A stretch of DNA of 64,000 nucleotides, taken from positions 12,462,001 through 12,526,000 of the forward strand of contig NC_079515.1 of NCBI RefSeq assembly GCF_000801105.2, read 5' to 3'. A program made the translations under genes and the position numbers. The stretch comes from Raphanus sativus. Its lineage: Eukaryota > Streptophyta > Magnoliopsida > Brassicales > Brassicaceae. This document shows, piece by piece, positions 1 through 11,673 of this stretch. Numbering within the stretch: position 1 is the stretch's first letter; the number at the start of each line of letters is the position of its first letter. The notes under the pieces were generated by a model. That model was not told where the DNA came from. It saw nothing but the letters and a program-made list of their open reading frames with translations, and ran no database searches.

Positions 1-1142
1 CCTTTTCGCCAATAAACTAATAATTTGGACATAAAACAGGAAAATAGCATTAAATAATTGTTTGTATGAACTTATTTTTTGTTTACAATATTTTGTTTAA
101 AACTTAAAAAGGACAAATACTATTAATTAACTTATATAAAAATTATTACTTAACACATGTCATAATTTTAAATCTACAATTGCCATGTGTCGAGATCATG
201 TTAATTAATAACTTTGAAGAACCAAACTTTATATAATAAGATATATTCCTTTTTAATGAAATGTAAAATTAATTCAAATCAAAAATATTTTTACAATAGG
301 CCCTCATGTTTTGAAATCTATCAACAAAGTGAAATGTTTAAATCTAATTATAAGCTTGAAGAGAGACTACGAGTTATTCTTGGGTTCATCCAAATGGTGA
401 ACCTATAACCAATACTATTTTATTATTTAATATTCAACTAGATTTGATCCGCATTTAAAGTGCGTGTTTTGTTTTTTTTATTAAATTCTAACTAAAAAGA
501 TATATACTGACTGACGTTGTATTGATATTAGTTCGGATCCAAACCCAAAGCAAAGTACTTATTAAGTATTTTTAGGATCTGCGGGTCTCTGTTCGAATTT
601 GAATGATCCGATCGGATATCCAAAGTATCTGAATATTTGTTTATATTATATATACCTGGGTATTTCAGATATTTTTCGCACTAGGTTCTTTTTAAGTTTC
701 AGGTTTTGGATTTTGTTTCGGTTATTATTTCAGGCTTTAAGTAAAATTTAAAATATAGTTTGGGTATTTAGATGAAATTTTAGATACTTTTTGGTTTGTC
801 GGGTCATGTTTCAGGTCAAATTCGAGTCATTTTGAGTATTTGAATATTTTGAGTATTTTAAGATTTAGTATATAGTGTTTTGGATTCAGGGTTTAGGATT
901 TTTCCAAGGTTTAGGGTTTATCCAAGGTTTAGGATTTACCCAAGGGTTTAGGATTTAGGGTTTTGCTGACGGTGTTAAAAATATTTTTTTAAAAATTCAT
1001 TTTTTGCAACTATTACTATTTTTTATTTATTTTTACCTTTTTATTTTAAATAGATAATATAATTTGACAATATTTTGTTTCTTTTTTAAAGATATTGAAT
1101 ATAAAATAACAAAATATTATTGATTGGTGAATCTAAGAATAA
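1..1142. other. AT-rich intergenic DNA with degenerate repeats
   Basis: No gene is visible. Around 530-860 there is low-grade, ATTT-rich sequence with recurrent 'gggtatttaga', 'gaatatttgagt' and 'ggatcc' words. Related wording recurs near 19700-20290, 38880-39200 and 41400-41850, which suggests an old dispersed repeat of unclear class. Positions 880-962 hold the telomere-like repeat listed separately. Confidence 0.5.
880..962 (+). repeat. degenerate telomere-like tandem repeat
   Basis: About three 18-19 bp units of the form GGTTTAGGATTTACCCAA follow one another and end in GGTTTAGGATTTAGGGTTTT. The TTTAGGG core equals the plant telomere unit, but the array is short and imperfect. It reads as an interstitial telomere-like relic or simple repeat rather than a functional telomere. 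Confidence 0.5.
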
Positions 1143-1428
1143 CTCAGAGACTACAAATCATCTTGAAGCCACATCCCCATAGCTTCCTCATACCCTCATC
1201 GTTTAGAATCGAGTAGTTCATGTTTTCACTTTTTTATCAATAGCTCTCTGCAACTGAGTTGGATTCTGATTATTTTCTCTATGTTTTCTCCCATTACGCT
1301 CTCGCCAAAAAGAGTGTACAGTCACCTGAAATACGTATTGGATTAGAAAGTGATTGATCTTGTTGCGAGACTTAATTATCTACCATAATCTTCAAGATTT
1401 TGCTCCATTTGTTCGAGTAGTTTGAGAG

Positions 1429-1443
1429 AAGTAGTTTAATAGT
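1429..1443. repeat. target-site duplication of the younger LINE, left copy
   Basis: The 15 bases AAGTAGTTTAATAGT recur at 2302-2316 directly after the A tail. Because the repeat begins with A, one base is ambiguous with the tail, so the true length is 14 or 15 bp. This length is usual for LINE target-primed insertion. Confidence 0.9.
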
Positions 1444-2301
1444 CCTAGGAATTCCCCGATACGCGACGGTCTCAGCAGCGGCTTCTGGGGGACAATGGAA
1501 CATTCGACGATGCTGTGGCCATCACCTACGGGCGATAATGGCCTGCATCTACTCTGTTCCAGCTCCGGCGGAAGACGCGGCGGGGGATCGTCGCCTATGG
1601 CATCACGGGGAAGGAAACTACAGGCCTTGCTTCTCTAGCAAGGAAACATGGGAGCAACTCCGATCTCATCATCCTCGACTTAACTGGACACGAGTGGTCT
1701 GGTTTCAGCAGGGCGTTCCTCGTTTTTCTTTCATCACATGGCTGGCTTTTCTTGACAGACTGGCGACAGGAGCAAGAAGCAAAGCATGGGGATGCATTCA
1801 ACCATGTATACTCTGTGGTGAACCGGATGAGACTCGCGACCATCTGTTCTTTGCTTGTCCATACTCCTTTACGGTGTGGATTGATCTAACGGGTTTTCTG
1901 CTAGGATCTCGTGTGAGTCCAGACTGGACTCTCACTATTACTGCGCTCCTCTCTTCGCGCAGGAAGGAGATGGATACTTGCCTCCTCAACTTGCGTTCCA
2001 AGCTACGATTCACAGCATTTGGCGCGAGAGGAACAACAGGCGCCACCAGGGGGATCCTCTCAGCCCATCTCAGGTGGTTCGCTACATCGATAAGACCATC
2101 AGAAACAGGATATCTTCTCTTCGTCACCGGAAACCAGCCTTCTATGGCGAAATGATGCAGAGATGGCTCTCAAGGCCAACTCCATCATAAGTCTCAGCTC
2201 TGTTTTTTATTTCTTTTACATGATCATCTCTCAAACCATAAACCTTAGTGGCCTCTATTTTTTTCTTTGTTGATAATCAATTTAAAATTTCAACAAAAAA
2301 A
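1444..2301 (+). mobile_element. young 5'-truncated LINE insertion with zf-RVT remnant
   Basis: An 858 bp plus-strand non-LTR retrotransposon 3' end. Positions 1520-1975 encode the linker and zf-RVT zinc-binding region of LINE ORF2: RPCFSSKETWEQL, WFQQGVPRFSFITWLAF, LDRLATG, then CILCGEP and DHLFFACPYSFTVW with the Cys-x2-Cys...His...Cys pattern. The end of the protein (FQATIHSIWRERNNRRHQG to the stop at 2188-2190) lies in a different frame, so there is at least one frameshift near 1960-1985. The coding part is followed by an approximately 100 bp 3' UTR and an A-rich tail (2292-2302). It is flanked by a 14-15 bp TSD. The 5' truncation removed endonuclease and reverse transcriptase, so the copy is dead. 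Confidence 0.92.
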
Positions 2302-2316
2302 AAGTAGTTTAATAGT
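2302..2316. repeat. target-site duplication of the younger LINE, right copy
   Basis: Same 14-15 bases as 1429-1443, directly abutting the A tail. It delimits the insertion and shows that the target was the older LINE. Confidence 0.9.
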
Positions 2317-2559
2317 TAATCCCTTCCACATCTCCTCTGAACAAGAGCTTTCAAAGTGTATATGGTCTCGTTTGATCCACTTTATTGTTGCATAGAATAT
2401 ACGAAGAGTTTTCTTATGAGTCCCATTTCAGAATTTTATCACCCATAGAAAGTATGTTATGAACAGCTTCCATGGCAAAACAGAGAACTTCGGGGTAGCA
2501 TAAGAAAACCAAATATTCCTCTGCAGGTTCTGTATATGGGTCTTCTTTCAAAGAATGTA

Positions 2560-4830
2560 TTGACAACCTTTATGAAGTGCTTGTTAGATGTGAAGAAAAG
2601 CATTTGGTTCTCAGATTGGGAGAAGTGAAATTTTTATGGTCAAAGATGGCATTGTGTTAGGACACAAGGTTTCAGAAGCTGGAACTGATGTTGACAAAGC
2701 CAAGATATGATGGCCGGGCTGCAACCACCTGGTAGTGTAAAGTAAGTGAGGAGTTTTCTAGGGTATGATGGATTTTACATGAGGTTCATCAAGGATTTAA
2801 GCAAGATTGTTATACCACTAATTGCTTTGCTCTATTAGATGTTAAATTTATGTTCGCTACTGAACAAATAGTAAAAAAGTTTTAGTGAGTATTCCAATTA
2901 TGCATTCTCCAAACTAGGATTTTCCATTCAGGATGATGTTTGATGCTAGTGATTATGCAGTGGGAGATATTCTTGAACATACAAAGGATAAGAAGCTTCA
3001 CGATATCTACTATGTAAACAGAACACTTGATGATACGTAGAGAATTATGCAATTATTGAAAAGAAGTTGTTTGTTGTAATGTTACTTCAGAAATGTTTCT
3101 TTCTTATTTGGTTGGGTCTAAAGTGTGTGTCCATACAAACTACTCTGCTCTCAAGTACTTGATGCAGAAAAGGATGCCAAACCAAGGCTGTTGAGATGAA
3201 TTCTCATTCTTCAGGAATTTAACTTTGAGGTTAGAGACAAGAAATGAGTGGAGAATGGAGTTGTTTATCCTCTCTCCTGGATCATGATTGAAAAGGACAT
3301 TCCTATTGATGATTTTTTGCCTGATGAGAATGTCTACATGGTGAAAATTGGACTGCAATCAGAGCTGATTTTTTCAGTTACATACATCGTGTCAGTCGAC
3401 TACCCCATTGGTCTCGGTCGACACCACACCCGAATTGGAAAAATAATTGACCAGATCATGTATTGATCAACAAAAGGTGTCAACACAAGGATGCAGTGAC
3501 GATCCGGTGGACACCAACTAAAGAAGGATCAAAAATTTGAGTGATCTGATTTCATGCCTTGAGATACAAGGTGCTGCTGTGGTGATTCCAGATATATTGT
3601 GGTATGCTGACATCACGAACTACATGCTGATTTTGAACCAGATGATTACAAGAATTAGGCCAAAAAATATTTCTTGAGGGAGCTTTGAAGGTATTACTGG
3701 GAAGAACATTACTTGTACAATCACTTCTTTGATGGTGTGTACAAATGATGCATTACAGAGTCTGAGGTTCCTAATATGTTGTTTCACTGCCATGGATTTG
3801 AGTATGCTGGGCACTTTGCTACTTTCAAAACACTGTCCAAGGTTCTTCAAGCAGGCTTTTGATGGTCTATGTTTTAGGATGCTCAGACATTTATATCTCA
3901 GTGTGATGCGTTTCGAAGGAGAGGACATAACAACAGAAGAAATGAGATGCCACAATATTCACCCTTTAGGTTAAAGTTTTTGATTGCTTTGGCATTGATT
4001 TCATAGGTCATTTTCCCTTATTTTTTAAGAATAAATACATTATGGTTAATGTGGACTATGTATTTAAGTGAGTCTTAGCAATTGCTAATTCAAAGAATGA
4101 TGCTGAAATAGTTTTTAAGTTGTTCAAGACAATCATTTTCCGCGATTTAGAGGGGCTCAGATTTTTGTAAATGATGGTGGTTCTCACTTTACTAACAAAC
4201 TCTTTGAAAAGCTATCGAAGATGCATGGTTTACATCATCATCTGGCTACTTTTTATCATCCTCAAACAAGTGGGCAAGTTGAAGTTTGAATAATCAGATC
4301 AAAGACTGGTCTGCAAAGTTTGATGATGCACTATGGACCTACAAGAATGCATTCAAGACACCACTTAGGATTACACCATTCCGTTTGCTTTATGGGAAAG
4401 CATGTCACTTTCTAACGGTTGTTGAACACAGTCAAATCTGCTGCATAAAGGAAGTTGATTCATTTGTATGAGTAAGATGAGATCAATATCATGCATATGA
4501 GAAATCTAAGATTACAAGGAGATAACAAATAAATATCATGATAAAAAAAAGATCATCTCCAAGAAATTTAAATCCCTTGATCATGTACTTTTTATAACTT
4601 TTGTTTACTGAAAATTGCTTTCTCGTTAGTCAAGGCTTTTAACTATCAAAAGGTCAGAACATATGATGATGTTGTCCTATGAAACTCTGCATGCAAGCGA
4701 GAAGTATATTATAAATGGACAAATGATGAAACACTATTGGGCGAAAGCCGACATTCTAGACATACACATTGTACGTATGGATGAAGCACCAATTGCCTGA
4801 TTCACTTAACAGTCAAGTTAATGAATTTAA
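2560..4830 (+). mobile_element. decayed Athila-like Ty3/gypsy pol (RT, RNase H, integrase)
   Basis: Plus-strand pol remnant with many stops and indels. The order is right for Ty3/gypsy. Reverse transcriptase tail: CEEKHLVL, then VLGHKVSEAG near 2655 and SFLGYDGFYMRFIKDLSKI near 2755. RNase H: MMFDASDYAVGDIL near 2935. Integrase: histidine-rich zinc-finger relic near 3770-3900; catalytic core with VNDGGSHFTNKLFEKL near 4170 and YHPQTSGQVEV near 4255; then LWTYKNAFKTP and TPFRLLYGKACH. A tail reminiscent of Athila (NGQMMKHYWA near 4710) ends near 4800. These motifs match the Athila/Tekay-type plant gypsy pattern, and Athila is my preferred reading. No LTR was recognised on either side, so the copy is truncated or too decayed. 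Confidence 0.75.
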
Positions 4831-5364
4831 ATAAACACTTAGTTGGAAAAACCCTTTGGTAAATCTTTATATACTTGTATTTATTTGTATGTACATATTT
4901 ATTATGGGATCATATAGAGGAATAAGATTATTATTTTAGATATAAACAATTATATGAATTACTCATAAACAATTATATGAATTACTCCTAAATTGATTCA
5001 CAACAAAATAGTCAGAGAAAAAATCTTAGGATAGTACTAAAAGAGGTTTTACAGTAAATATATCACACAAGGGTCAAAATGACAAAAATATTTTATTAAA
5101 TAAGTAAATAGACACTTATAGTTCTAGACTTAACTAATTTAGACTTGCGGTTTAGATTTGAGGGGCATAATTTATGATTTAAAAAAAAAATTGTTTTGAA
5201 AGTACAATAAAAATTTCAAAATAGTTTAAAAAGCTTTCAGATTAAAAATAACATTTTGAAAAAAAATGTTGGGAAATTTTTTTTATAAAAAAAGTTTGAA
5301 TTGAAAGTAAATTATTTGAAAATAATATAAGTTTGAGATCAGAGTTCCTATTGATAGAATTTGT

Positions 5365-5645
5365 ATTGTTATACTATTTGTCCTTTTGTTTTAGTCACTC
5401 ATCCGAATATTACACTACCGTGATATTTAGATGAGTGGAGTGCTTCTTTCCATAAGTTGGCATTTTAGACGCATTCTGATCTGGGTTCTTCCTATGTGGA
5501 CTGTGTTTCAATCTAGTGGAGTGCTTCTTCCTATGCTCCAAACACTTGAAAGATAAAAATAAGGAATGTAAGAATAAAATTTACGGAATGTTAATTTTTT
5601 TAAAGATAACATTCACCAAAATAAAAGGACAAATAGTATAACAAT
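5365..5645. mobile_element. MITE-like element with 30 bp inverted ends
   Basis: The left arm 5365-5394 (ATTGTTATACTATTTGTCCT...) is matched by the reverse complement of 5616-5645 at 28 of 30 positions as read by eye. The approximately 280 bp between contain no ORF but do hold the word TGGAGTGCTTCTTCC twice. Size and structure fit a miniature inverted-repeat transposable element. I could not fix a clear TSD, so the superfamily (Stowaway-like is possible) is open. Confidence 0.6.
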
Positions 5646-7604
5646 CGGAGAAAGAGCAAAATGCACGTGAACGAAGGACCAATCGGCACGTAACTCTCGT
5701 GCGCATTGTGGATCAAATCCATATGCCCATATCTGATCCTTCACCAACCAAATCTAAATCGCTGCCTGTCACATGCGTTAAACAGCGTTTTCGTTTTCTA
5801 ATTGCGAGTGTGCTTCCGAAATTAGTCTTTCTTTGACGGTAGGCATGTGTTCTTAATGAAAACTTCTACTTGTTGAACCCTCAAATGATTTTTTCTTAAC
5901 ATATATATAACTTAGGTTAGTTTCAAAAAAAAAAATATATAACTTAGGCTGACATATATATTTGTTACTATCAAAACTTTGATGAAAATTTATTGCTATA
6001 GTACTGCTAGTTGTGAGAAAAAATACGGACCTTGCAAATGGCAATCCGAGATGGTGTAATGATGATACTATTTAGAGTACTATTTAACATGTATTATATG
6101 TCTCTCTTTTAGATTTTATAACATGTGTAGTATTTGTACTATGTGTCTCGACAAAGGAATAACAGATTGAAGAAATGACTTTTTATAATCTTTAAAAAAT
6201 CTATTGCCTCTCTCTAGGGTGCGCTTTTGTACCTGTGACGTATGAAATGATGTATAAATCCCCTAGAAAATTAATTGGTCCGTACCTACTACTATATCAC
6301 TTTCTTATAAAAAATAATATGGGTTAAAAAGTACTAGAGAATACAAAAAGCTTATGCTCCTGATTTAAACAACGCAATGAATAAGTTACCCCCCCAAAAA
6401 AGAAACACTCAAGTAGTGGAGTGTGTGCATCGCCAGCAAGATTCTACAGAACGTGTCTTGTAATTACTCGTTTCTCCGTCAGTGACCGGTGCGGACTATG
6501 TCAGTAATCCACGCGCGCGTGTCTGAAAATATCTCCACACAATGGCTGGACCAATAACTTGGCCCCAAAGGAAAGCAATTGACCAAACAAGGATTTAGGC
6601 GCACCTGCGTCGGCACCACATTAGAGGGAAACCGAAGCTCGCCACGTTGTCACATAATCATACTTCATCACTAATTACACGACTAGACTATACAAATATA
6701 GTATTCTCAGATCGCTCTCCTTTGTTTTCGTTACGGACAGCAAATATTTGAAGTGGGGGAGATATGTCCCCAAATAATTTTTAATGCTTTAAGTACTTTT
6801 CTATTATATTATTAATCATCATAAATAAGTGGACCTATCATAGTTTGACAAAACGTAAATCTAATAGTATAATAATAACTGGTGGTGTCGACAGTAATAT
6901 TCTCATCTTATATTCTTTTTCTGATCATTCGGATACCACTAAACTCGCTCTTTTAAAAGAAAAATTTCTTTAGAATTTGCTACTGAAATCACAGATGTTT
7001 ACATATTTCAGTGTACATATATACAAACTATACATTCGCTAGCTTTTGATATTAGACTATTAATTATACTAACAGAAATATAGCGTATTGATTGGCTAAT
7101 TTCATTTATAGATCATATCATTATTTATTGTTCCATAAAAGTTGTTAGATCGATTAAAAAATGATATATATACAAAGAAAAAGAAAAGTGAGAACATTTT
7201 ACAAATTATAAAGGGAGCACTGTTTCTCACTGATTCGATCAGGTCATTGTCTCTTAGGTTGTGCCGAATTAAGGACCATGCGTTGATGCAATAGAACAGT
7301 TTTTTTTTAATTCAAACCATATAATATTATTATAACAATCGTTTGTGTGGTTAAGATTTGACCCACGTCCTCTTAGTTAAGTCCATTTTAATTTATCTAA
7401 TATTTAACTAGGAATTTTTCCAAAGATCGCAATTAGATTTCGTGGTGGTTGCCTAAACAATAAAATAGTAATGCCTTTGATGCGTGTGATGTTGATTGAG
7501 ACCAAGTAATCTTTAGCCATTGGTTATTTTGGTTATAGTGTGGTGGGAATGGGGACTGTGGCTACTATTGCTACTGTGTGGGTAACATTTGTGGTGGGAA
7601 TTGG

Positions 7605-7607
7605 AGC
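7605..7607. repeat. 3 bp TSD (AGC), left
   Basis: AGC directly precedes the CACTA terminus and recurs at 15581-15583. A 3 bp TSD is diagnostic for the CACTA (En/Spm) superfamily. Confidence 0.85.
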
Positions 7608-7649
7608 CACTACAAGAAAACACGCAGATTCTGAGGGAAATACCGAGGG

Positions 7650-7970
7650 AAAATGAGTTCCTCGGAAATTTCGGACAGAATATCGAGGAAATACCGAGGA
7701 AACCAAGAAATGGGGTTTCCTCGAAATTTCCTCACTATTTTTTGAGGAAATTTCGAGGAACACCAACTTCCTCTGTAATTTTCGAGGGGATACCGAGGAA
7801 ACCAGGGTCGTCGGAAAAAATCGACGGATATTTCTAATATTTCGACGACATCTTGTAGCCGTTAGAGAGCCGTTGGGAGAGCCGTTGGGGGATTTAAACA
7901 ATTTCGAGGAAATTTCGAGGAAATGTCTGTTTCCCTCGAAATTTCCTCGATATTTCCTCAGTATGCCGGG
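7650..7970. repeat. CACTA 5' subterminal repeat array
   Basis: At least a dozen copies of half-sites such as CCTCGAAATTTCCTC, GAGGAAATTTCGAGG and GGAAATACCGAGG in both orientations. In En/Spm-type elements, subterminal repeats bind the element-encoded accessory protein, and that role is inferred here. The array runs into the transposase promoter, so it may also regulate transcription. Confidence 0.85.
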
Positions 7971-7981
7971 AGGATTTCTTC

Positions 7982-7989
7982 TATAAATA
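7982..7989 (+). promoter_or_regulatory. TATA box of the CACTA transposase gene
   Basis: TATAAATA lies 80 bp before the ATG at 8070. A pyrimidine-rich leader (CTTCATTCACTCC..., TTCTTCTTCTCTCC) follows, as in a plant 5' UTR. It sits directly beside the subterminal repeat array. Confidence 0.65.
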
Positions 7990-8069
7990 CAGCCACCCCT
8001 CTTCCTCTTCATTCACTCCATTTCTTTTCTTCTTCTCTCCTAGTCTCACGAATTTGATTCCAAAAAAAT

Positions 8070-11000
8070 ATGTCTTCTTCAAATTATTTTCGTTCTTGGA
8101 TGGATCGACCTCATTTGGATCCGGACACGAGATTGCTTACGGAAGAATACAATCAAGGTATAATCGAGTTCATGAGGGTAGCTCGCAAACAACCGGAAGC
8201 AGAAACAGGTAAGTTAAGATGTCCTTGCTCTAATTGTAAAAATAGAAAAGTTATTAAAGAGTGGGATGTTTGGACTCATCTATTATTGAGTGGGTTTACA
8301 CGAAGTTACAAAATTTGGTATCATCATGGGGAAACTGATTATGAACTTGGTAGTACTAGCGAACCTCAGCCGGCGGTTAGATTAGAAGAACCAATTAGGG
8401 CGGATGTAGATTATAGTGTAGGTACTGAGCAGATGATAAATGATCATTTTAGAAGGGAAGATTTACCCAATGCAGAAGCTAGGAGATTTTATGAAATGTT
8501 GGATGCTGGAAAGCAACCATTGTACGAAGGTTGCAGAGATGGTCATTCAGCTTTATCATCTGCTATGAGACTGATGGGCATTAAAACAGATTATAACTTG
8601 GCTGAAGACTGTGTGGATGCGATAGCTAATTTTGTTAAAGGTATTCTACCTGAGGATAATGTAGCTCCAGGTTCATACTACGAGGTTCAAAAACTCGTAG
8701 CTGGGGTTGGTTTATCTTATCAGGTAATAGATGTATGCAGCGATAACTGCATGATTTATTGGAGGGCGGATGATCAGCGGACTACATGCAAATTTTGTGG
8801 GAAGCCTCGTTATAAAGATACTAGTGGAAGAGTTCCAGTGCCATATAAAAGGATGTGGTATTTGCCTTTGACGGAAAGGTTGCAGAGGTTGTATCTTTCA
8901 GAACGCACAGCGCAACGAATGAGATGGCATGCGGAGCACTCAACAGATGGTGAGATTAGACATCCTTCAGATGCAAAAGCGTGGAAACATTTCCAATCAA
9001 AGTATCCCGACTTTGCGTATGAGAGAAGAAATGTCTACCTTGGATTATGTACTGATGGTTTCAGCCCGTATGGGAAGAGTGGAAGACAATATTCTCTATG
9101 GCCAGTCATTGTTACACCATACAACTTACCCCCAAACTTATGCTTGCGACGAGAGTTTTTGTTTCTCTCCATTCTCGTTCCCGGACCAGAGCATCCTAAG
9201 AGATCACTTGATGTGTTTCTTCAGCCACTAATATATGAGTTGCAACAACTATGGGCTCAAGGTGCTGAAACATACGATATTTCGTGTAAAGAAAACTTTC
9301 AAATGCGGGCAGTACTAATGTGGACAATAAGTGATTTTCCAGCATATGGTATGTTATCTGGATGGACAACGCATGGAAGGCTATCATGTCCATATTGTCA
9401 AGATAACACTGATGCTTTCCAACTAAAACACGGAAGGAAAACGTGTTGGTTTGACTGTCACAGGAGATTCCTACCACCTGATCATCCATATCGTAGGAGT
9501 AGGAATTTGTTTACTAAGAACAAGAAGGTGTTTGACAGTCCACCTGCGGAAATTAGTGGGCAAAGTTTGAAGACACAACTAAGAGATTTTGGTGCAGAAA
9601 GGACGCCAGACATCGGTGGACATGCGCGTTTTCCGGTAGATGCTGTTGGAAACCTACATAACTGGCACAAAAAAAGTATATTCTGGGATCTGCCATACTG
9701 GGAGGATCATTTGCTAAGGCATAATTTAGATGTCATGCATATTGAGAAGAACTTTTTTGACAACCTCATGAACACGATCCTTAACGTTCAAGGTAAAACA
9801 AAGGATAATTTGAAGTCAAGACTGGATTTAGTTGATATATGTGATCGTTCAGAACTTCATGTTGATGGGAATGGTAGGGCTCCTTTTCCCATATACCGAC
9901 TTGATGCAGAGGGAAAAAATGCGTTCTTCGATTGGATTTCAAACGATGTGGAGTTTCCAGACGGTTATGCATCTAATTTGCGTAACTGTATCGACAGAAA
10001 GGAAGGAAAGTTTATTGGTTTAAAAAGTCACGATTGTCATGTGTTGATGCAACGCTTACTTCCGTTTGCTTTCAAGGAACTATTACCACGAAATGTTCAT
10101 GAAGCAATAGCAGGGATAAGTGCTTTCTTCCGCGATTTATGCGCCAGATCAGTGATTCTTGAAGGTATTGAAAATCTGAAGACTAACATAGCCGTGATTC
10201 AGTGCAACCTTGAGAAGATATTTCCTCCCTCATTTTTTGATGTTATGGAGCATCTTGTTATTCACCTGGCAAGAGAATTGGAACTTGGTGGTCCTGTGCA
10301 GTATAGATGGATGTATCTGTATGAGCGGTATATGTTTCATTTGAAGAAGATGGTGAAAAATCTAAGTAGGGTGGAAGGTTCTATAGTCGCACAGATGATC
10401 AATGAAGAAATTTCAAACTTTGCTGAGTACTACTTTCCAGCAGAAGTTCAGACCAAAAACAGAAGACCTGCACGGCATGATGATAGAGGCGAACGGGCAA
10501 CATACCATGTTACGGTTCCTGACATTTTCACAGATGTTGGACGACTTAGCGGAAAATCAAAGGACCGTCGACTTACTGAGCAGGAGCGCAGTCATTTGCA
10601 AACATATTTGCTCACCAACTGCGAAGATGTTCTTCAATATGAGAGGTAAGTTTATTATCTTACAAAATTTTAACAAATTAACATTTATATCTTAATTAAT
10701 TACATTTTTTGTCTTCACAGGATTTTCATGGCAGAAAAGCGGTTCGAATATAGATACGCTACAGAGGCAGAACTAGAAGAAATGAAGCAAAAAGAATTTG
10801 CTGGATGGATGTTTACTTATGTGAGTGCCTTAAACAAATTAAAAAATCATTTATCACATATTTATAGAAATTTAAAAAATATTTATCACATATTTATACT
10901 CATATATATGTGCTATTAATAGGTGTCTGCTGGTTTGGCCAGAGGTGAAACATTTGACGATTGGATACGCGAGATGGTGGTTGGACCAAACTATGTTGTG

Positions 11001-11673
11001 AAGTCATATCCGAGATTTTGTACTCGAGGATATGCATTCACAACTGAAAAGACGAAACGTTCGCGTACGACCTATGATGCTGGCGTTTGTTCTGCATCGG
11101 GAGATGATGTATACTACGGACACATACATGAGATTTTGGAAATCAAGTATTTAGGCCTGCTTGGATTGCGCTGTACTGTTTTCTATTGTGATTGGCACGA
11201 CATCACTCCAGATCGAGGTGTGAGAACAGATGCATTTGGTGTTACATCAGTTAATTCGAGACGAAAGCTGCAATATTATGATCCTTTCATTCTTGCTTCT
11301 CAGGCCGATCAGGTAAGTTATTGGTCATCATGTGTAATAATTTAAACTTGTACTAAAAAATTTTAAAATGTTACAGGTTTGTTATATCAAGTACCCCCGG
11401 ATAAGGAACAGAGATGATCCATGGGTTACTGTTACCAGACTCAACCCGAGAGGCCGAGTTCAGGGGAGTTCTGAGCTGGAAGACCCACTACAACCAATCA
11501 CATCCAGTAACTTAAGTGCAGAAGAAGACGTAGCAGGAGTTGGCCTTGTAGTAGATTTCACCGACTTCGCAGAGGAAGCCGTCGTTCACGCACAGGATGA
11601 ACCAGTTATTGGAGAGTTTCACCAAGATCCAGATTCAGATTCATCTGCTGATGATGAGTCGGAATCAGAGTAG
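8070..11673 (+). CDS. CACTA transposase (TNPD/tnp2 type), 4 exons
   Basis: Catalyses cut-and-paste movement of the element. Exons inferred from GT-AG borders: 8070-10645, 10721-10820, 10923-11312, 11377-11673, joining without a stop to 1120 residues. Residues 1-90 form the transposase-associated domain, with CPCSNCKN at 51-58. The Transposase_21 region begins near 320 (LCTDGFSPYGKSG, then PAYGMLSGW and CPYCQ) and includes LDVMHIEKN near 551. A DUF4218-like block lies about 645-760 (HDCHVLMQRLLP to YLYERYMF). Exons 3-4 give a DUF4216-like block (EILEIKYLGL to QVCYIKYP). The C-terminus is acidic. The ATG follows an A-rich leader and a TATA box. Length and domain order match plant CACTA transposases and no lesion is seen, so it could be functional. 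Confidence 0.92.

Larger units (their letters stand above)
1143..2535 (-). mobile_element. old LINE 3' end, minus strand, split by a younger LINE
   Basis: Read on the minus strand, both flanks of the younger LINE encode parts of the C-terminal zinc-binding region of a plant LINE reverse transcriptase (zf-RVT). On the right, 2317-2530 gives WFSYATPKF, MGDKILKW and then a RDHIHFESSCSEEMWKGL segment. On the left, 1195-1429 gives FQVTVHSFWRERNGRKHREN and the basic tail. The two halves are collinear with the same region of the younger LINE (TPKFxF, GDRxLxW, DHLFF, C, W, IHSIWRERN), so they were one copy before the insertion. Several frameshifts and stops make it a pseudogene. The 5' limit near 2535 and 3' limit near 1143 are approximate. 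Confidence 0.75.
4831..7607. other. intergenic DNA, AT-rich, with MITE relics
   Basis: No coding region is convincing here. The stretch contains the short inverted-repeat element at 5365-5645. At about 5040-5330 there is a segment related (in reverse) to 18180-18420: both share a variant of 'taactaatttagac..ggtttaga'. The part at about 7240-7505 has a diverged second copy at about 42827-43075. Confidence 0.5.

Noticed and set aside
7533..8012. Open minus-strand frame of 159 codons beside the CACTA transposase
   Set aside because: It only reads through the subterminal repeat array and gives a repetitive RNFRG/FPRK pattern. No domain, and the same happens at 15099-15431.
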